A model generated the notes under the pieces. That model was not told the DNA's origin, made no database searches, and saw nothing but the letters and a program-made list of their open reading frames with translations. A stretch of 64,000 nt of DNA. It comes from Puia dinghuensis. Its GTDB lineage: Bacteria; Bacteroidota; Bacteroidia; Chitinophagales; Chitinophagaceae. The position numbers and the translations under genes are program-made. Below, one piece after another: positions 1 to 10,100 of this stretch. Position 1 is the stretch's first letter. Every line of letters begins with the position of its first letter. Location: contig JAMFSL010000006.1 in the NCBI GenBank assembly GCA_026225275.1, positions 27,751 through 91,750 of the forward strand, written 5' to 3'.

Positions 1-1176
1 GTCGCCCCGGGTTCTCTGGTCAGGCAATGGCATGAAAAAGACCGGAACTATTATACTTATCGCCTGCAACACAAAGCCCTGAATTTCTTCAGCTTCATAT
101 CCGCCGACTATCTCGTCAAAAGAGACAGCATCGACCATATCGCTATAGAAGTCTATTACGACCGGCACCACCCTTATAATGTAGACAGGATGATCGCAGC
201 AGTAAAAAAATCCTTACACTACTACACGACGAACTTCGGCCCTTATTACCAGCAGGAATGCCGGATCATCGAATTCCCCCGCTATGCCGCCTTCGCCCAG
301 TCCTTTCCGGGCACCATGCCCTACAGCGAAGCGATCGGCTTTATCAACGACCTGCGTGACACGTCCACACTAGATATCGTCACCTATGTTGTCAGTCACG
401 AAATGGGGCACCAATGGTGGGCCCACCAGGTCATAGGCCCTGCCATGCAGGGCAGCGAATCCTTCAGCGAAGGTCTAGCGCAATACAGCGCACTGATGGT
501 CATGAAAAAAGAATACGGCCCGCAGAAGATGAGCCGGTTCCTGAAATATGAGCTCGATAACTACCTCCGCGGCCGGGCGGCGGAAAAGGAATACGAAAAC
601 CCGCTCATGCGCACGGAGGGCCAGGCCTATATCCACTATAACAAAGCGAGTCTCGTCTATTATTATTTACAGGAAATGATCGGTGAACAACAGCTCGATG
701 CTATTCTGAAAAAGATCGTCACAAAATACGCTTACACCAATCCTCCCTTCCCTACCGCCTTCAACATCGTCGACGAGCTTAAAGCCGGCACCCCCGACTC
801 TCTGTCTTATCTTATTACAGATATGTTCGAAAATATTACCCTGTTCAACAACAGCGTCGACAGCGCTACAGTCACCAAACTCGGCGACCACCGCTTCCAG
901 GTAAAAATGAAGTTGTTATGCGAAAAGCTCCGTTGCGATAGCCTGGGGAATGAACACAAAGTGGCGATGAATGATTATATCGACGTGGGTATCTTCGAAA
1001 GAAACCACCAGGATGCATCCATCCCCGGAAATAGCCTGATGTCCACACGGATCAGGATCCACGGCGATACGACGCTCACTTTCATCGTCCCTAAATACCC
1101 CTACGAGGTAGGCGTCGACCCCTACCACTATTTAATTGACAAAGTCATTGAAGACAACCTGAAAATCGTTTTTTAA
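1..1176 (+). CDS. M1-family metallopeptidase domain, C-terminal part of a larger protein (5' end outside window)
   Basis: Frame 1 is open from the first base of the window, so the gene starts upstream; 391 residues are visible. The zinc motif HEMGH is encoded from position 397 and followed by QWW; a Glu in SEGLAQYS fits the third zinc ligand. The usual GAMEN substrate-binding motif is replaced by GTMPYSEAIGF, which I associate with the M1 domains that Bacteroidota fuse to ABC-type permeases. The visible part carries the peptidase and C-terminal region only. It would be a zinc aminopeptidase, probably membrane-anchored through the missing N-terminus. It converges on the symporter gene, with a palindromic repeat between the two stop codons. 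Domain call is firm; the permease fusion is inference. Confidence 0.85.
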   Translation, partial: VAPGSLVRQWHEKDRNYYTYRLQHKALNFFSFISADYLVKRDSIDHIAIEVYYDRHHPYNVDRMIAAVKKSLHYYTTNFGPYYQQECRIIEFPRYAAFAQSFPGTMPYSEAIGFINDLRDTSTLDIVTYVVSHEMGHQWWAHQVIGPAMQGSESFSEGLAQYSALMVMKKEYGPQKMSRFLKYELDNYLRGRAAEKEYENPLMRTEGQAYIHYNKASLVYYYLQEMIGEQQLDAILKKIVTKYAYTNPPFPTAFNIVDELKAGTPDSLSYLITDMFENITLFNNSVDSATVTKLGDHRFQVKMKLLCEKLRCDSLGNEHKVAMNDYIDVGIFERNHQDASIPGNSLMSTRIRIHGDTTLTFIVPKYPYEVGVDPYHYLIDKVIEDNLKIVF

Positions 1177-1191
1177 CGCTGACCGTCCTCG

Positions 1192-1217
1192 GGCGCCGAA
1201 GCCTTGGCGTAGGCGCC
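1192..1217. repeat. 26-bp palindromic intergenic repeat, copy 1
   Basis: Arms GGCGCC (1192-1197) and GGCGCC (1212-1217) flank the asymmetric core GAAGCCTTGGCGTA. It lies between two convergent genes and its last base is the first base of the symporter stop codon on the complementary strand. Closely similar copies occur at 38056-38083 and 63417-63443. It looks like a REP-type element and could also act as a terminator stem. Confidence 0.7.
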
Positions 1218-2908
1218 TACCAGTAAACCGTATACAGCGTGATCAGTATCGCGACGATCACCAGCGACCCTACCGCAAAACCCTTCGACACCCTGAACAT
1301 GCTCGTGTCGACGATCAATCCCTTGTTCACCACACCACGTTTATTTTCGACGAAATTGATGATCGCCATCCCGGCTACGCAGATCAGGAAGACAAAGCCC
1401 ATCCTATCGAGGAACGGTATTTCGAACATGCCGTGGTTATCCGGATTCGGCTGGAAAAAGCCATAGGGTGTCAGCCAGCTCAGGTCTGCCCACATAGGCA
1501 GGAACTTAAAGATGATCGACAGTACCAAGCCCCCGATCATCGCAAACATCGCCGCATTCGCCGTGGTCCTCTTCCAGAAGAAACCCAGCAGGAACATGGC
1601 CAGGATGCCCGGCGATACAAAACCCGTATACTCCTGGATATAATTGAAGCCCTGTTTGCCCTCTCCCATCAGCTTCTCGCCGATCACCAGCGACATCACC
1701 ACCGCCAGCAGCATCGACACGACCACCGTGATCTTGCCGGTGTTGACCAGCTTGTTTTCATCGGCCTCCTTGTTGATCGCTTTCTTGTAAATATCCAGCG
1801 TGAAGATCGTCGCAATACTGTTGGCCTTGCCCGCCAGACTGGCTACGATGGCCGCTGTCAACGCAGCAAAAGCGATTCCTTTGAAACCCTCAGGCAACAA
1901 CGTCATCAGGTTGGGATAGGCCTTGTTCACGTCTACCGCACCAGAATGACTCAGCATCCCGGCATGGAACATCCCTTTCTGATACAACACATACGCCCCG
2001 ATCCCCGGCAACACGACGATCACCGGCATCAGCAACTTCAGAAAAGCCGCATACAGGATACCGGCGCGGGCCGTCTTCAGATCCGCCCCCAGCGCCCGCT
2101 GCGTGATATATTGATTACATCCCCAGTAATTCAGGTTGGTGATCCACATCCCGCCGATCAATACCGACAGTCCCGGAAGGCTGACATAATTAGGCGAGTC
2201 CTTTTTGAAGATCATATGAAAATGGTCGCTTGCAGTTGATGTCATGATCTTAAACCCATTCACCAATCCTGTCTGTCCCGACTTTTCTGCCACCAGGTGG
2301 AGAGCGATATAGGTCGCCACCAGCCCGCCCAAGATCAGAAAGAACACCTGGATCACATCCGTATACCCGATCACCTTCATCCCGCCCAGCGTGATCACAA
2401 CCGCAAACACCGCCAGTAAAGCGATACAGGTATAGACACTGATGCCCGAAATGCTGCTGACCGCCAATGCACCCAGGTACAGGATCGACATCAGATTGAC
2501 GACGATGTACAGCGCCAGCCAGAAGATCGCCATGATCATGGCGACGGTTCCGTTATACCGCTGACTTAGGAACTGCGGCATCGTGTAGATCTTGTTCTTC
2601 AGGTAGACGGGGATAAAGAAAACAGCGACAATGACCAGCGTCAACGCCGCCATCCACTCATACGTCGAAATCGCCAGCCCTAGCCGGAATCCCGATCCGC
2701 TCATCCCGATCATCTGTTCCGCGGAAATGTTCGAGGCAATCAGTGACGCCCCGATGGCCCACCAGGTCAGCGACCCTTCTGCCAGGAAATAATCTTTTGA
2801 ACTGGTTTGCTTGGCCTTTTTACGGTTGTAGATCCACAGCCCATAACAGGCGACAATGATAAAGTAGATGAAGAATACTACATAATCAAGCGGTTGTAAC
2901 ATTTGCAT
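1217..2908 (-). CDS. Sodium/solute symporter (SSS family, SGLT-like), probable xylose transporter
   Basis: A 563-residue polytopic protein with about 13-14 hydrophobic helices. It opens with LDYVVFFIYFIIVACYGLW and shows SSS hallmarks: the DYFLAEGSLTWWAIGASLIASN region near residue 40 and the AALTAAIVASLAGKANSIATIFTLD segment near residue 345. It would import a sugar with Na+ across the inner membrane. As third gene after xylB and xylA on the same strand, D-xylose is the best substrate guess, but sequence alone cannot fix it. Two ATGs sit two codons apart at the start (2908 and 2902); neither has a clear Shine-Dalgarno, as usual in Bacteroidota. A hairpin in the 104 bp before the gene may reduce transcription relative to xylA. 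Confidence 0.85.
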   Translation of the reverse strand: MQMLQPLDYVVFFIYFIIVACYGLWIYNRKKAKQTSSKDYFLAEGSLTWWAIGASLIASNISAEQMIGMSGSGFRLGLAISTYEWMAALTLVIVAVFFIPVYLKNKIYTMPQFLSQRYNGTVAMIMAIFWLALYIVVNLMSILYLGALAVSSISGISVYTCIALLAVFAVVITLGGMKVIGYTDVIQVFFLILGGLVATYIALHLVAEKSGQTGLVNGFKIMTSTASDHFHMIFKKDSPNYVSLPGLSVLIGGMWITNLNYWGCNQYITQRALGADLKTARAGILYAAFLKLLMPVIVVLPGIGAYVLYQKGMFHAGMLSHSGAVDVNKAYPNLMTLLPEGFKGIAFAALTAAIVASLAGKANSIATIFTLDIYKKAINKEADENKLVNTGKITVVVSMLLAVVMSLVIGEKLMGEGKQGFNYIQEYTGFVSPGILAMFLLGFFWKRTTANAAMFAMIGGLVLSIIFKFLPMWADLSWLTPYGFFQPNPDNHGMFEIPFLDRMGFVFLICVAGMAIINFVENKRGVVNKGLIVDTSMFRVSKGFAVGSLVIVAILITLYTVYW

Positions 2909-2943
2909 ATGGTAGCGATAAGTTAGTTCTGGCTAAAAGTAGC

Positions 2944-2973
2944 AAAAATTGGCAGATTAGATCTGCCAATTTT
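2944..2973 (-). terminator. Perfect inverted repeat with T-run between xylA and the symporter gene
   Basis: Arms AAAATTGGCAGAT (2945-2957) and ATCTGCCAATTTT (2961-2973) are perfectly complementary around a 3-nt loop. On the minus strand the second arm runs into TTTTTG. This fits an intrinsic, possibly leaky, terminator after xylA; an operator is the alternative. The stem is AT-rich, so strength is uncertain. Confidence 0.55.
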
Positions 2974-3012
2974 CATTAAAAGTTTTAATAAGTGTCAAAT
3001 ATACCGGAAATA

Positions 3013-4341
3013 TCAAATATACCGGTTGATCAGGTTCTCCAGGTACTCCTGGCGCCCGCTGATGACCTTGGGCTCCCCGTTAGCGATCGCATAGTCCCGT
3101 AGATCTGTGAGGCTCAGGCTGCCCTTCTCGAAGGCTGCTCCCTGCCCACCGTCGAAGCTCGCATAGCGCTCCGTCCTGATCTTCCGGTATTCGGATTTTT
3201 GCAGGATGGTGTCGGCCACCAGCAGTGCCCGGGCAAAGGTATCGATGCCGCCGATATGCGCATGAAAGAGGTCTGCCGCATCGGTGGAATTACGCCGCCG
3301 CTTGGCGTCGAAGTTGATGCCGCCGCCCTGGAAACCGCCGCCTTCCAGGATGATCAGCATAGCCTCCACCAGTTCGGTGATGTTATTCGGAAACTGATCG
3401 GTATCCCAGCCATTCTGGTAATCTCCCCGATTGGCATCCATCGAACCCAGCATCCCCGTATCCACAGCTACCTGCAGCTCGTGAGTGAAAGTATGACCGG
3501 CCAGCGTGGCGTGGTTGACCTCGATATTCAGCTTGAAGTCCTTCAGCAGATCATATTGACGGAGAAACCCGATCACCGTCGCACTGTCATAGTCGTATTG
3601 ATGCTTCGTCGGCTCACAGGGCTTGGGCTCGATAAAAAAGGTTCCCTTGAATCCTTGCTTGCGCGCGTAATCTTTGGCCGTATGCAGGAATCGGGCAAGG
3701 TGCTCCTGCTCCCGTTTCATATTCGTATTCAGCAGGCTCATGTACCCTTCTCTGCCGCCCCAAAACACGTAATTATGTCCCCCAAGGGCTATCGTGGCAT
3801 CCAACGCAGCCTTTACCTGTGCACCGGCATGCGTCAGCACATGAAAATCGGGATTGGTGGCGGCGCCATTCATATACCGCCGGTTGGAAAAGAGATTGGC
3901 CGTGCCCCACAGCAGCTTCACCCCGCTGGCAGCCTGCTTCTCCCTGGCATAGTCCGTCAATATCTCTAACCGCCGCTCATTGTCGGCCACATCATTGGTA
4001 TAATCGACGACATCCACGTCGTGAAAACAATAGAAAGGCAGGTCCAGCTTCGTGATGAATTCGAAGGCCGCATCCATCTTCTCCTTCGCCCGCGCAATCG
4101 CGTCGGTTTTCTCGTTCCAGGGATACAGATGCGTCGGTTCCCCGAAAGGATCTGCCCCGTTACCGACAAACGAATGCCAATACGCGACGGCAAAACGCAA
4201 ATGTTCCTTCATCGGCTTCCCGGCAACCACCCTCTCCGCATCGTACCAACGATAGGCCAAAGGGTTATCTGTTCCGGGTCCTTCATATTTTATGGATCCA
4301 ATGCCCTTAAAAAACTCCTTCTGTCCCGTAATAACTGGCAT
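3013..4341 (-). CDS. xylA: Xylose isomerase
   Basis: 442 residues, the length of class II (long N-terminus) xylose isomerases. It interconverts D-xylose and D-xylulose in the cytoplasm. Visible signatures: catalytic His107 in FHDVD, metal/substrate residues Glu238 and Lys240 in FIEPKP, the WGGREGY stretch at 195-200, the [14 protein letters not shown] segment, GSMDANRGD, and [14 protein letters not shown] near the C-terminus. It begins 47 bp after xylB and is followed by the symporter, so the three form a xylose catabolic operon read from the LacI-controlled intergenic region. Start at ATG 4341 gives the family N-terminus (GSIKYEGP). Confidence 0.97.
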   Translation of the reverse strand: MPVITGQKEFFKGIGSIKYEGPGTDNPLAYRWYDAERVVAGKPMKEHLRFAVAYWHSFVGNGADPFGEPTHLYPWNEKTDAIARAKEKMDAAFEFITKLDLPFYCFHDVDVVDYTNDVADNERRLEILTDYAREKQAASGVKLLWGTANLFSNRRYMNGAATNPDFHVLTHAGAQVKAALDATIALGGHNYVFWGGREGYMSLLNTNMKREQEHLARFLHTAKDYARKQGFKGTFFIEPKPCEPTKHQYDYDSATVIGFLRQYDLLKDFKLNIEVNHATLAGHTFTHELQVAVDTGMLGSMDANRGDYQNGWDTDQFPNNITELVEAMLIILEGGGFQGGGINFDAKRRRNSTDAADLFHAHIGGIDTFARALLVADTILQKSEYRKIRTERYASFDGGQGAAFEKGSLSLTDLRDYAIANGEPKVISGRQEYLENLINRYI

Positions 4342-4388
4342 AGCTTATGTTTTTTTATTATTGAATTTGTTCTGATCCTCCCGCGCCC

Positions 4389-5897
4389 TCACAAAAACTT
4401 TTCCAACGCGCCTCTCCACCGCCCATACAACGTCTCATATTCACCCCCCTTCGTCGGCTCTACTCTCCCCACCGGCTTGAGCCCGGCAAAAGCCTCTTTC
4501 GCCGTCGCGAAAATACCGGCTCCGATGCCCGCACCCAACGCCGCCCCCACACTCCCGTCACTATTATACAATTCCACCGGCACATTCGTCGCATTCACAA
4601 ACGCCTCCGTAAAGACAGGACTCAGGAACATATTCGCCTTCCCCGCCCGGATCACAGCCGGATTCATCCCATTCTCCCGCATGATGTCCAGCCCATAGCG
4701 AAAACTGAAGGCAATTCCTTCCTGCCCCGCCCGGTACAAGTGCGCCGGTCCATGAACGTTAAGGTCGATATCCAACAGCTGCGCGCCGATAATGCGATTG
4801 TAAAAAATACGCTCGGCCCCGTTGCCGAACGGCAGTACCGTCAACCCCGCACTCCCCGGCCCGATCCGCATCGCTTCCGCATTCAACCGGTTGTAATCCC
4901 AACCGCCACTCGCATTCCCGCTCGCCGTTGGCCCTACGCCTCTCACTAAATCCCTTATCCACCTATTCATGATCCCCGTCCCGTTGATACACAACAGCAC
5001 GCCGATCCTCCGCACATCCGGCGTATAATTCACATGCGCAAAACTATTCACCCTCGATCCGGGATCGTACGTCAGATGGTCGCTCACCCCATAGATCACC
5101 CCCGAGGTCCCGGCCGTAGCGGCTACCTCCCCGGGTTCCAGCACATTTAAAGACAAAGCATTATTAGGCTGATCGCCCGCCTTGTAAGTGACAGGTATCC
5201 CTTTCTTCAAGAGCAGCGCCTCCGCTACATCGGCCTTTACCCCGCCGTGCACCGAGAATAAGGGCCGGATCTCCGGCATCATCGCTTGATCAAAACCAAA
5301 AAAAGAAAAGACATCTTCAGATAATCCATCGGCCTTAAAATCCCAGAAGATCCCTTCCGATAAAGCCGAAATATGCGTCGTCGCCTGCCCCGTCAAACGC
5401 AAAGCGATAAAGTCCCCCGGTAACATCACCTTGTCTATTTTGGCGTAGATCGCCGGCTCCTGGTCCTTGACCCAGGCCAACTTGGCCGCAGTAAAATTGC
5501 CGGGAGAATTCAACAGCCGCTCGAGGCTCCGCGACTCGCCAATAGCGGCAAAGGCCCGGTCCCCATACGGCACCGCCCGGCTATCACACCAGATGATGCT
5601 ATCCCGCAATACGCGCTGGTCTTTGTCCACCAGCACCAATCCATGCATCTGATAGGCAATGCCGATCGCGGCAATATCTGCCGGATTATAAACCTTCATC
5701 GCATGTACTTTATGAATGGCTTGCTGTACATATTCCCACCAGGTATCCGGGGACTGCTCTGCCCACCCCGGGTGTTTCGATATGATAGCGGCCTCACTGT
5801 CGGGATACTGCGCAGCAGCCAGCACTGCGTGCGTAGCCGCGTCGACAACAGATACTTTGATAGAAGAAGTTCCCAGGTCAATGCCTAATAACAACAT
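4389..5897 (-). CDS. xylB: Xylulokinase
   Basis: FGGY-family sugar kinase phosphorylating D-xylulose to xylulose 5-phosphate with ATP. The N-terminal ribonuclease-H-like fold starts MLLLGIDLGTSSIK; QMHGLVLVD and the IIWCDSRA motif follow near residue 110. The C-terminal half has the GTSGVIYGVSD and GAALGAGIGAG nucleotide-site glycine motifs. The open frame extends three codons upstream to a TTG at 5906, but ATG 5897 puts the phosphate-binding DLGTSS at the usual distance from the N-terminus, so 502 residues are preferred. First gene of the xylBA-symporter operon, divergent from the LacI regulator across 152 bp. Confidence 0.95.
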   Translation of the reverse strand: MLLLGIDLGTSSIKVSVVDAATHAVLAAAQYPDSEAAIISKHPGWAEQSPDTWWEYVQQAIHKVHAMKVYNPADIAAIGIAYQMHGLVLVDKDQRVLRDSIIWCDSRAVPYGDRAFAAIGESRSLERLLNSPGNFTAAKLAWVKDQEPAIYAKIDKVMLPGDFIALRLTGQATTHISALSEGIFWDFKADGLSEDVFSFFGFDQAMMPEIRPLFSVHGGVKADVAEALLLKKGIPVTYKAGDQPNNALSLNVLEPGEVAATAGTSGVIYGVSDHLTYDPGSRVNSFAHVNYTPDVRRIGVLLCINGTGIMNRWIRDLVRGVGPTASGNASGGWDYNRLNAEAMRIGPGSAGLTVLPFGNGAERIFYNRIIGAQLLDIDLNVHGPAHLYRAGQEGIAFSFRYGLDIMRENGMNPAVIRAGKANMFLSPVFTEAFVNATNVPVELYNSDGSVGAALGAGIGAGIFATAKEAFAGLKPVGRVEPTKGGEYETLYGRWRGALEKFL

Positions 5898-5963
5898 GGC
5901 AAACAAAATTTTAAGCCCCCCGGCCTACGCGCCTAATCAGATCCGCGACCCCGGAAGCGGCAA

Positions 5964-5971
5964 TAAATATA
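5964..5971 (-). promoter_or_regulatory. Candidate -7 box for the xylBA-symporter operon
   Basis: On the minus strand this reads TATATTTA, seven of eight matches to the Bacteroidota -7 consensus TAnnTTTG. It is 66 bp upstream of the xylB ATG. No good -33 TTTG is seen 19-21 bp further upstream, where the LacI-type operator lies. Confidence 0.4.
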
Positions 5972-5979
5972 GGATCTTT

Positions 5980-6010
5980 TTTGAAATTGTAACCGATTGC
6001 ATTATATTTT
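5980..6010 (+). promoter_or_regulatory. LacI-family operator inside the promoter of the lacI-type gene
   Basis: TTGTAACCGATTGCAT at 5987-6002 matches every constrained position of the LacI/CcpA-type pattern WTGNAANCGNWWNCAW. It exactly fills the 19-bp gap between a -33 TTTG (5980-5983) and a -7 TATATTTT (6003-6010) reading toward the regulator at 6050. The same site lies just upstream of the xylB -7 box on the other strand. One bound dimer could therefore repress both directions. Confidence 0.75.
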
Positions 6011-6049
6011 TTAAAATTCTTATTTTTACTGATTAATGGCTCACCACAT

Positions 6050-7108
6050 ATGACGGGAAAAAAGGATATCACGATTTATGACCTGGCCAGAGTACTCAGC
6101 CTCTCGCCCGCCACAGTCAGCAGGGGCTTGAAAGATCATCCCGCCATTAATATCAAAACCCGGAAGCGTATTACGGACACTGCCCGGGAGATGGGCTACC
6201 GCTCGAACAGTTTTGCCAGCAACCTCCGGATGCAGAAGACCCACACCATTGGCATCATTGTCCATGAATTGAAAAGCCAATTCATCAGCTCCGTATTATC
6301 CGGAATAGAAAAAATAACCACCGAGGCCGGCTATGATTTGATTATTGGCCATTCATCGGAATCGTATCGCAAAGAAACTTCTAACGCCCACAACCTCTTT
6401 CATAAAAGAGTGGACGGACTCATCGCCTCCCTCGCATTCGACACAACGGATATGGAACACTTCGATCCCTTCGTTAAAAAAGGGATCCCTATCGTTTTTT
6501 TCGATCGGGTGGAAGATTTCCCCTACGGTACCCGGGTGATCATCGATAATGTAAAGGCCGGTTATGAGGCCACCGCCCATCTGGCCGCTCAGGGATGCCG
6601 CCGCATCGTGCATTTCACGGCTAACCTGGGTCGCAACGTCTATGCCGGTCGCCTGAAAGGATACCAGCAGGCACTGGCGGATTACGGGCTGACATTCGAC
6701 CCTGCCCTGGTGATGGTCAACGACCTCAGTGAAGCCGCCGCTATTCGCGCGGCCCGCCAGATACTCAGCATGAATCCCCGCCCCGATGGCGTCTTCGCGA
6801 CGAATGACTTTTTTGCCGCCGTATTCTTGCAAACACTGAAAGAAAATGGTCTCCGGGTACCCGAAGACATCGCTATAGTAGGTTTTAACAATGATGCCAT
6901 CTCAAGGATCATCCAACCAAAACTGACGACCATTAATTATCCCGGTGAAGAAGTGGGCGAACAGGCCGCCCGCAGTTTGCTCGATCAATTGACCAGCCCT
7001 TCGGCCGCCGTAGCCTCGGCGAAGGAGGCCTCCGCCCGGACCACCGATACGATCATCATCCGGTCCGAACTCATCATCCGCGACTCCTCCCTCCATCGAA
7101 AGGTGTAA
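6050..7108 (+). CDS. LacI-family transcriptional regulator of the xylose operon
   Basis: 352 residues. The N-terminal LacI helix-turn-helix covers residues 7-55 (ITIYDLARVLSLSPATVSR, then hinge REMGYRSNSFASNLR). A periplasmic-binding-protein-like effector domain follows (IGIIVHELKSQF from about residue 67, DGLIASLAFD, VVFFDRV, GVFATNDFFAAVFLQ, VGFNNDAIS). Divergent from xylB with an exact LacI-type operator in its own promoter spacer, so it is likely autoregulated and controls xylBA and the symporter, probably relieved by xylose or a derivative; the effector is inferred. It ends 4 bp from the convergent hybrid kinase gene, leaving no room for a separate terminator. Confidence 0.92.
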   Translation: MTGKKDITIYDLARVLSLSPATVSRGLKDHPAINIKTRKRITDTAREMGYRSNSFASNLRMQKTHTIGIIVHELKSQFISSVLSGIEKITTEAGYDLIIGHSSESYRKETSNAHNLFHKRVDGLIASLAFDTTDMEHFDPFVKKGIPIVFFDRVEDFPYGTRVIIDNVKAGYEATAHLAAQGCRRIVHFTANLGRNVYAGRLKGYQQALADYGLTFDPALVMVNDLSEAAAIRAARQILSMNPRPDGVFATNDFFAAVFLQTLKENGLRVPEDIAIVGFNNDAISRIIQPKLTTINYPGEEVGEQAARSLLDQLTSPSAAVASAKEASARTTDTIIIRSELIIRDSSLHRKV

Positions 7109-7112
7109 GCCC

Positions 7113-10100
7113 TCAGCCGTCGGCCACCTTGCGCGAAGGCATCGACCATTTCTCCAACAGTTCCATCAACTCATCCAGTCGCACCGGCTTGCTGATATAA
7201 TCATCCATACCCGCCTCCAGGCAGTCTTCTTTATCTCCCCGCATGGCATTGGCAGTCAACGCTATAATGACAGGCTGATGCCCCGAACGACGCCGGATCA
7301 TCCGCGTGGCCTCCAACCCATCTATCTCCGGCATCTGTATATCCATCAGGATGAGATCATATTCCCCCGGCGCACTCACCGCCTGCGACCCATTGTCCAC
7401 ACAATCCGGCTCATATCCCAGATTACCCAGGATATGCAGGATCAACTGCTGGTTGATAACATTGTCTTCCGCCACCATGATCCTGTACGGAAAATCACCC
7501 GCAAAATTTTTATCCATCACCCTTTGCTCTTTTTTCACCATCGTCGGATTGAATTTTCCCACCTTTGTCCGGATCGTAAAGGTAAACAGCGTGCCTTCCC
7601 CTACCTGGCTTTGCACCGATATCTTTCCACCCATCAGCCTAACCAGTTTCTCGCTGATCGCCAACCCAAGACCCGTCCCTCCATATTTACGCGTTGTCGA
7701 AGAATCAACCTGCGAGAAAGACTTGAATAGCATGCCGATCTTTTCCGCCGGTATCCCTATCCCCGTATCGCGTACCTCGAATACCAGGTCTATCGCCCCC
7801 ACCGCATCCTTGCTCAACATACTCACCCCCACAAAGATCTCCCCTTCATGGGTGAATTTTATCGCATTGCTCACCAGGTTAATCAACACCTGCCGTAACC
7901 GTAGGGCATCGCCAACAATCTGCGGCGGCACATCCCCTTCGATCCAGCACAGCAGTTTCAGCCCGGATTGCAGTGCCTTTTCGTAGAACAAGTCCAGTAC
8001 TCCTTCAAGACACCCCCGTAGATCGAAATCCGCTTGCTCAATATCCATTTTACCCGAATCGATCTTGGAATAATCCAGTATATCATTTAGCACACTCAGC
8101 AGGCTTTCCCCACAAGAGAGGATCGTAGCATTATATTCTCGCTGCTGCCGCGTTAGTTGCGTTTTCTCCAGCAATGATGACATGCCGATAACACCATTCA
8201 TCGGCGTCCGGATTTCATGGCTCATCGTAGCCAGGAAAATACTCTTCGCCTTGTTCGCCTGCTCCGCCTCTTCCCGGGCATGTTCCGCCTCTTCCCTCGC
8301 TTTACGCTCCTCCTGGCTCAGCATCGTAAGCCTCTCCGTTCGCTCCTGCACCTGCCGTTCCAATTCCCGCGTCAGCGCATTTATAGTATTGATCCGCAAA
8401 CGCACAAAGGCGACGATGCTTCCGATAATGAAAAGGACCAGCAGTACCCGAAACCATGTCGTATTCCAGAATGCCGGCTGGATCTCCACTGGTAGGGTCA
8501 ATATCTTCTCCGACCACTGCCCGTCGTTATTCAGGCCCTTGACTTTGAACACATAATGACCCGGATCCAGGTTAGTATAAGTGGCCGATCGCCTCGTACC
8601 TACATAATTCCACTCCTTGTCAAAGGGCGCCAGCATATACGCATATTGCTTCTTTTCCCTGTCCGTGTAATTCAGCGAGGCAAAGGCAAAAGAAAAAACA
8701 GAACTCTTATAGGGCAAAGTAATATGCCGTGTTTCGGAAATCGCCATTGGCAGCGCCGCAGGCCCTTTACTATCTTCCCCGATCTGCACTTCCTGGTTGA
8801 AGACCTGGAAACTTGTCATCACCAGGGGCGCATCGAAATGATCGTAGGGCACATGCTCAGGAGAAACTTCGTTGAACCCGTTGATACCCCCGAAATATAG
8901 TAGACCCGAACGGGTGCTACAATAAGCCTGTTCCTTGAATTCATTCGCCTGCAGCCCGTCCGCTACAGTGAAAGGATGGATCTGGTTATGCACCCGATCC
9001 CACCGGCAGAGACCCTTATTCATGCTGATCCAGAAACAACCCGTCGAATCCTCCAATACCCCGAAAATCACATTGTCCGGTAATCCATCATTGGTCGTAT
9101 AAGTCGTAAAGCGGTTCGCATTGACCTCAAATCGGGATAGCCCCTCTGTTGTGCTGATCCAAAGATCCCCATTTTTGGACTCGATGATATTATTGATGTA
9201 ATCGCTGCAAATACTATTTTGCCCGGCCATGTGACGATAATGAGAAAACCTGCCCGTCAAGGGATTATACAGATCCATCCCTCCCCCGTCCGTCCCGATC
9301 CACAGCCGGCCCTTACTATCCTGCATTACCGCATGGATGTTATCGTTGATCAGGCTCGTAGGATCCTTGTCGTCATGACGATGATGGATAAAGGCCTGGC
9401 GTTCCGGATCATACTCGTCTAATCCCCCGCCATAAGTGCCTACCCACATCCGATGGTCCTGGTCCTCACAAAGTGTCCAGACCCGATCATCTACCAGGCT
9501 GACGGCATCTCCCGGACGATGCCTCAAATTTTGATACGTATTGCTCCTTCGGTTGAATATCGTCAATCCATCCCCCCAGGTGCCGATCCATAGATTGCCC
9601 TTGCTGTCCCCGGTTACCCTCAGAACGAAATTGCCGCAAATACTATTCGGATTACCCGGCGTATGCCGGTAATGCGTGAACTGCCCCGTCCTTCGGTCCA
9701 GCAGGTTCAGCCCGCCACCGTCGGTGCCCACCCATAAACCTTGCGATGCATCCTCGTAAAGACAGAGCACCTGGTTGCTGCTCAAACTATTCGGGGAAGA
9801 ATTATGCTTGTAATGAATGAATTTCCGGGAATCCCGGTTCACAAAATCGATCCCGCCGGTAAAGGATCCCAGCCACATATTCTGCTTGGAATCCATATAG
9901 ATCGACCATAGCGAGTTGGTCGAAACACTTGCCGGATCGATTTCATCATGGCGGTAGTGATATACGACTCCCGAGATTGGATTAAGGATGATCAGCCCGT
10001 CATTCTCCGTTCCGATCCAGATATTCCCTTCGCCATCCTCGGTCGTCATGTTGACCAGGTGACTGGTAATGCCTCTCTCCTGTGAATTTTCGCCCGGGTA

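Noticed and set aside
7278..7986. Long plus-strand frames opposite the hybrid kinase gene
   Set aside because: They are shadow frames of a high-GC coding strand; the kinase motifs on the minus strand are complete.
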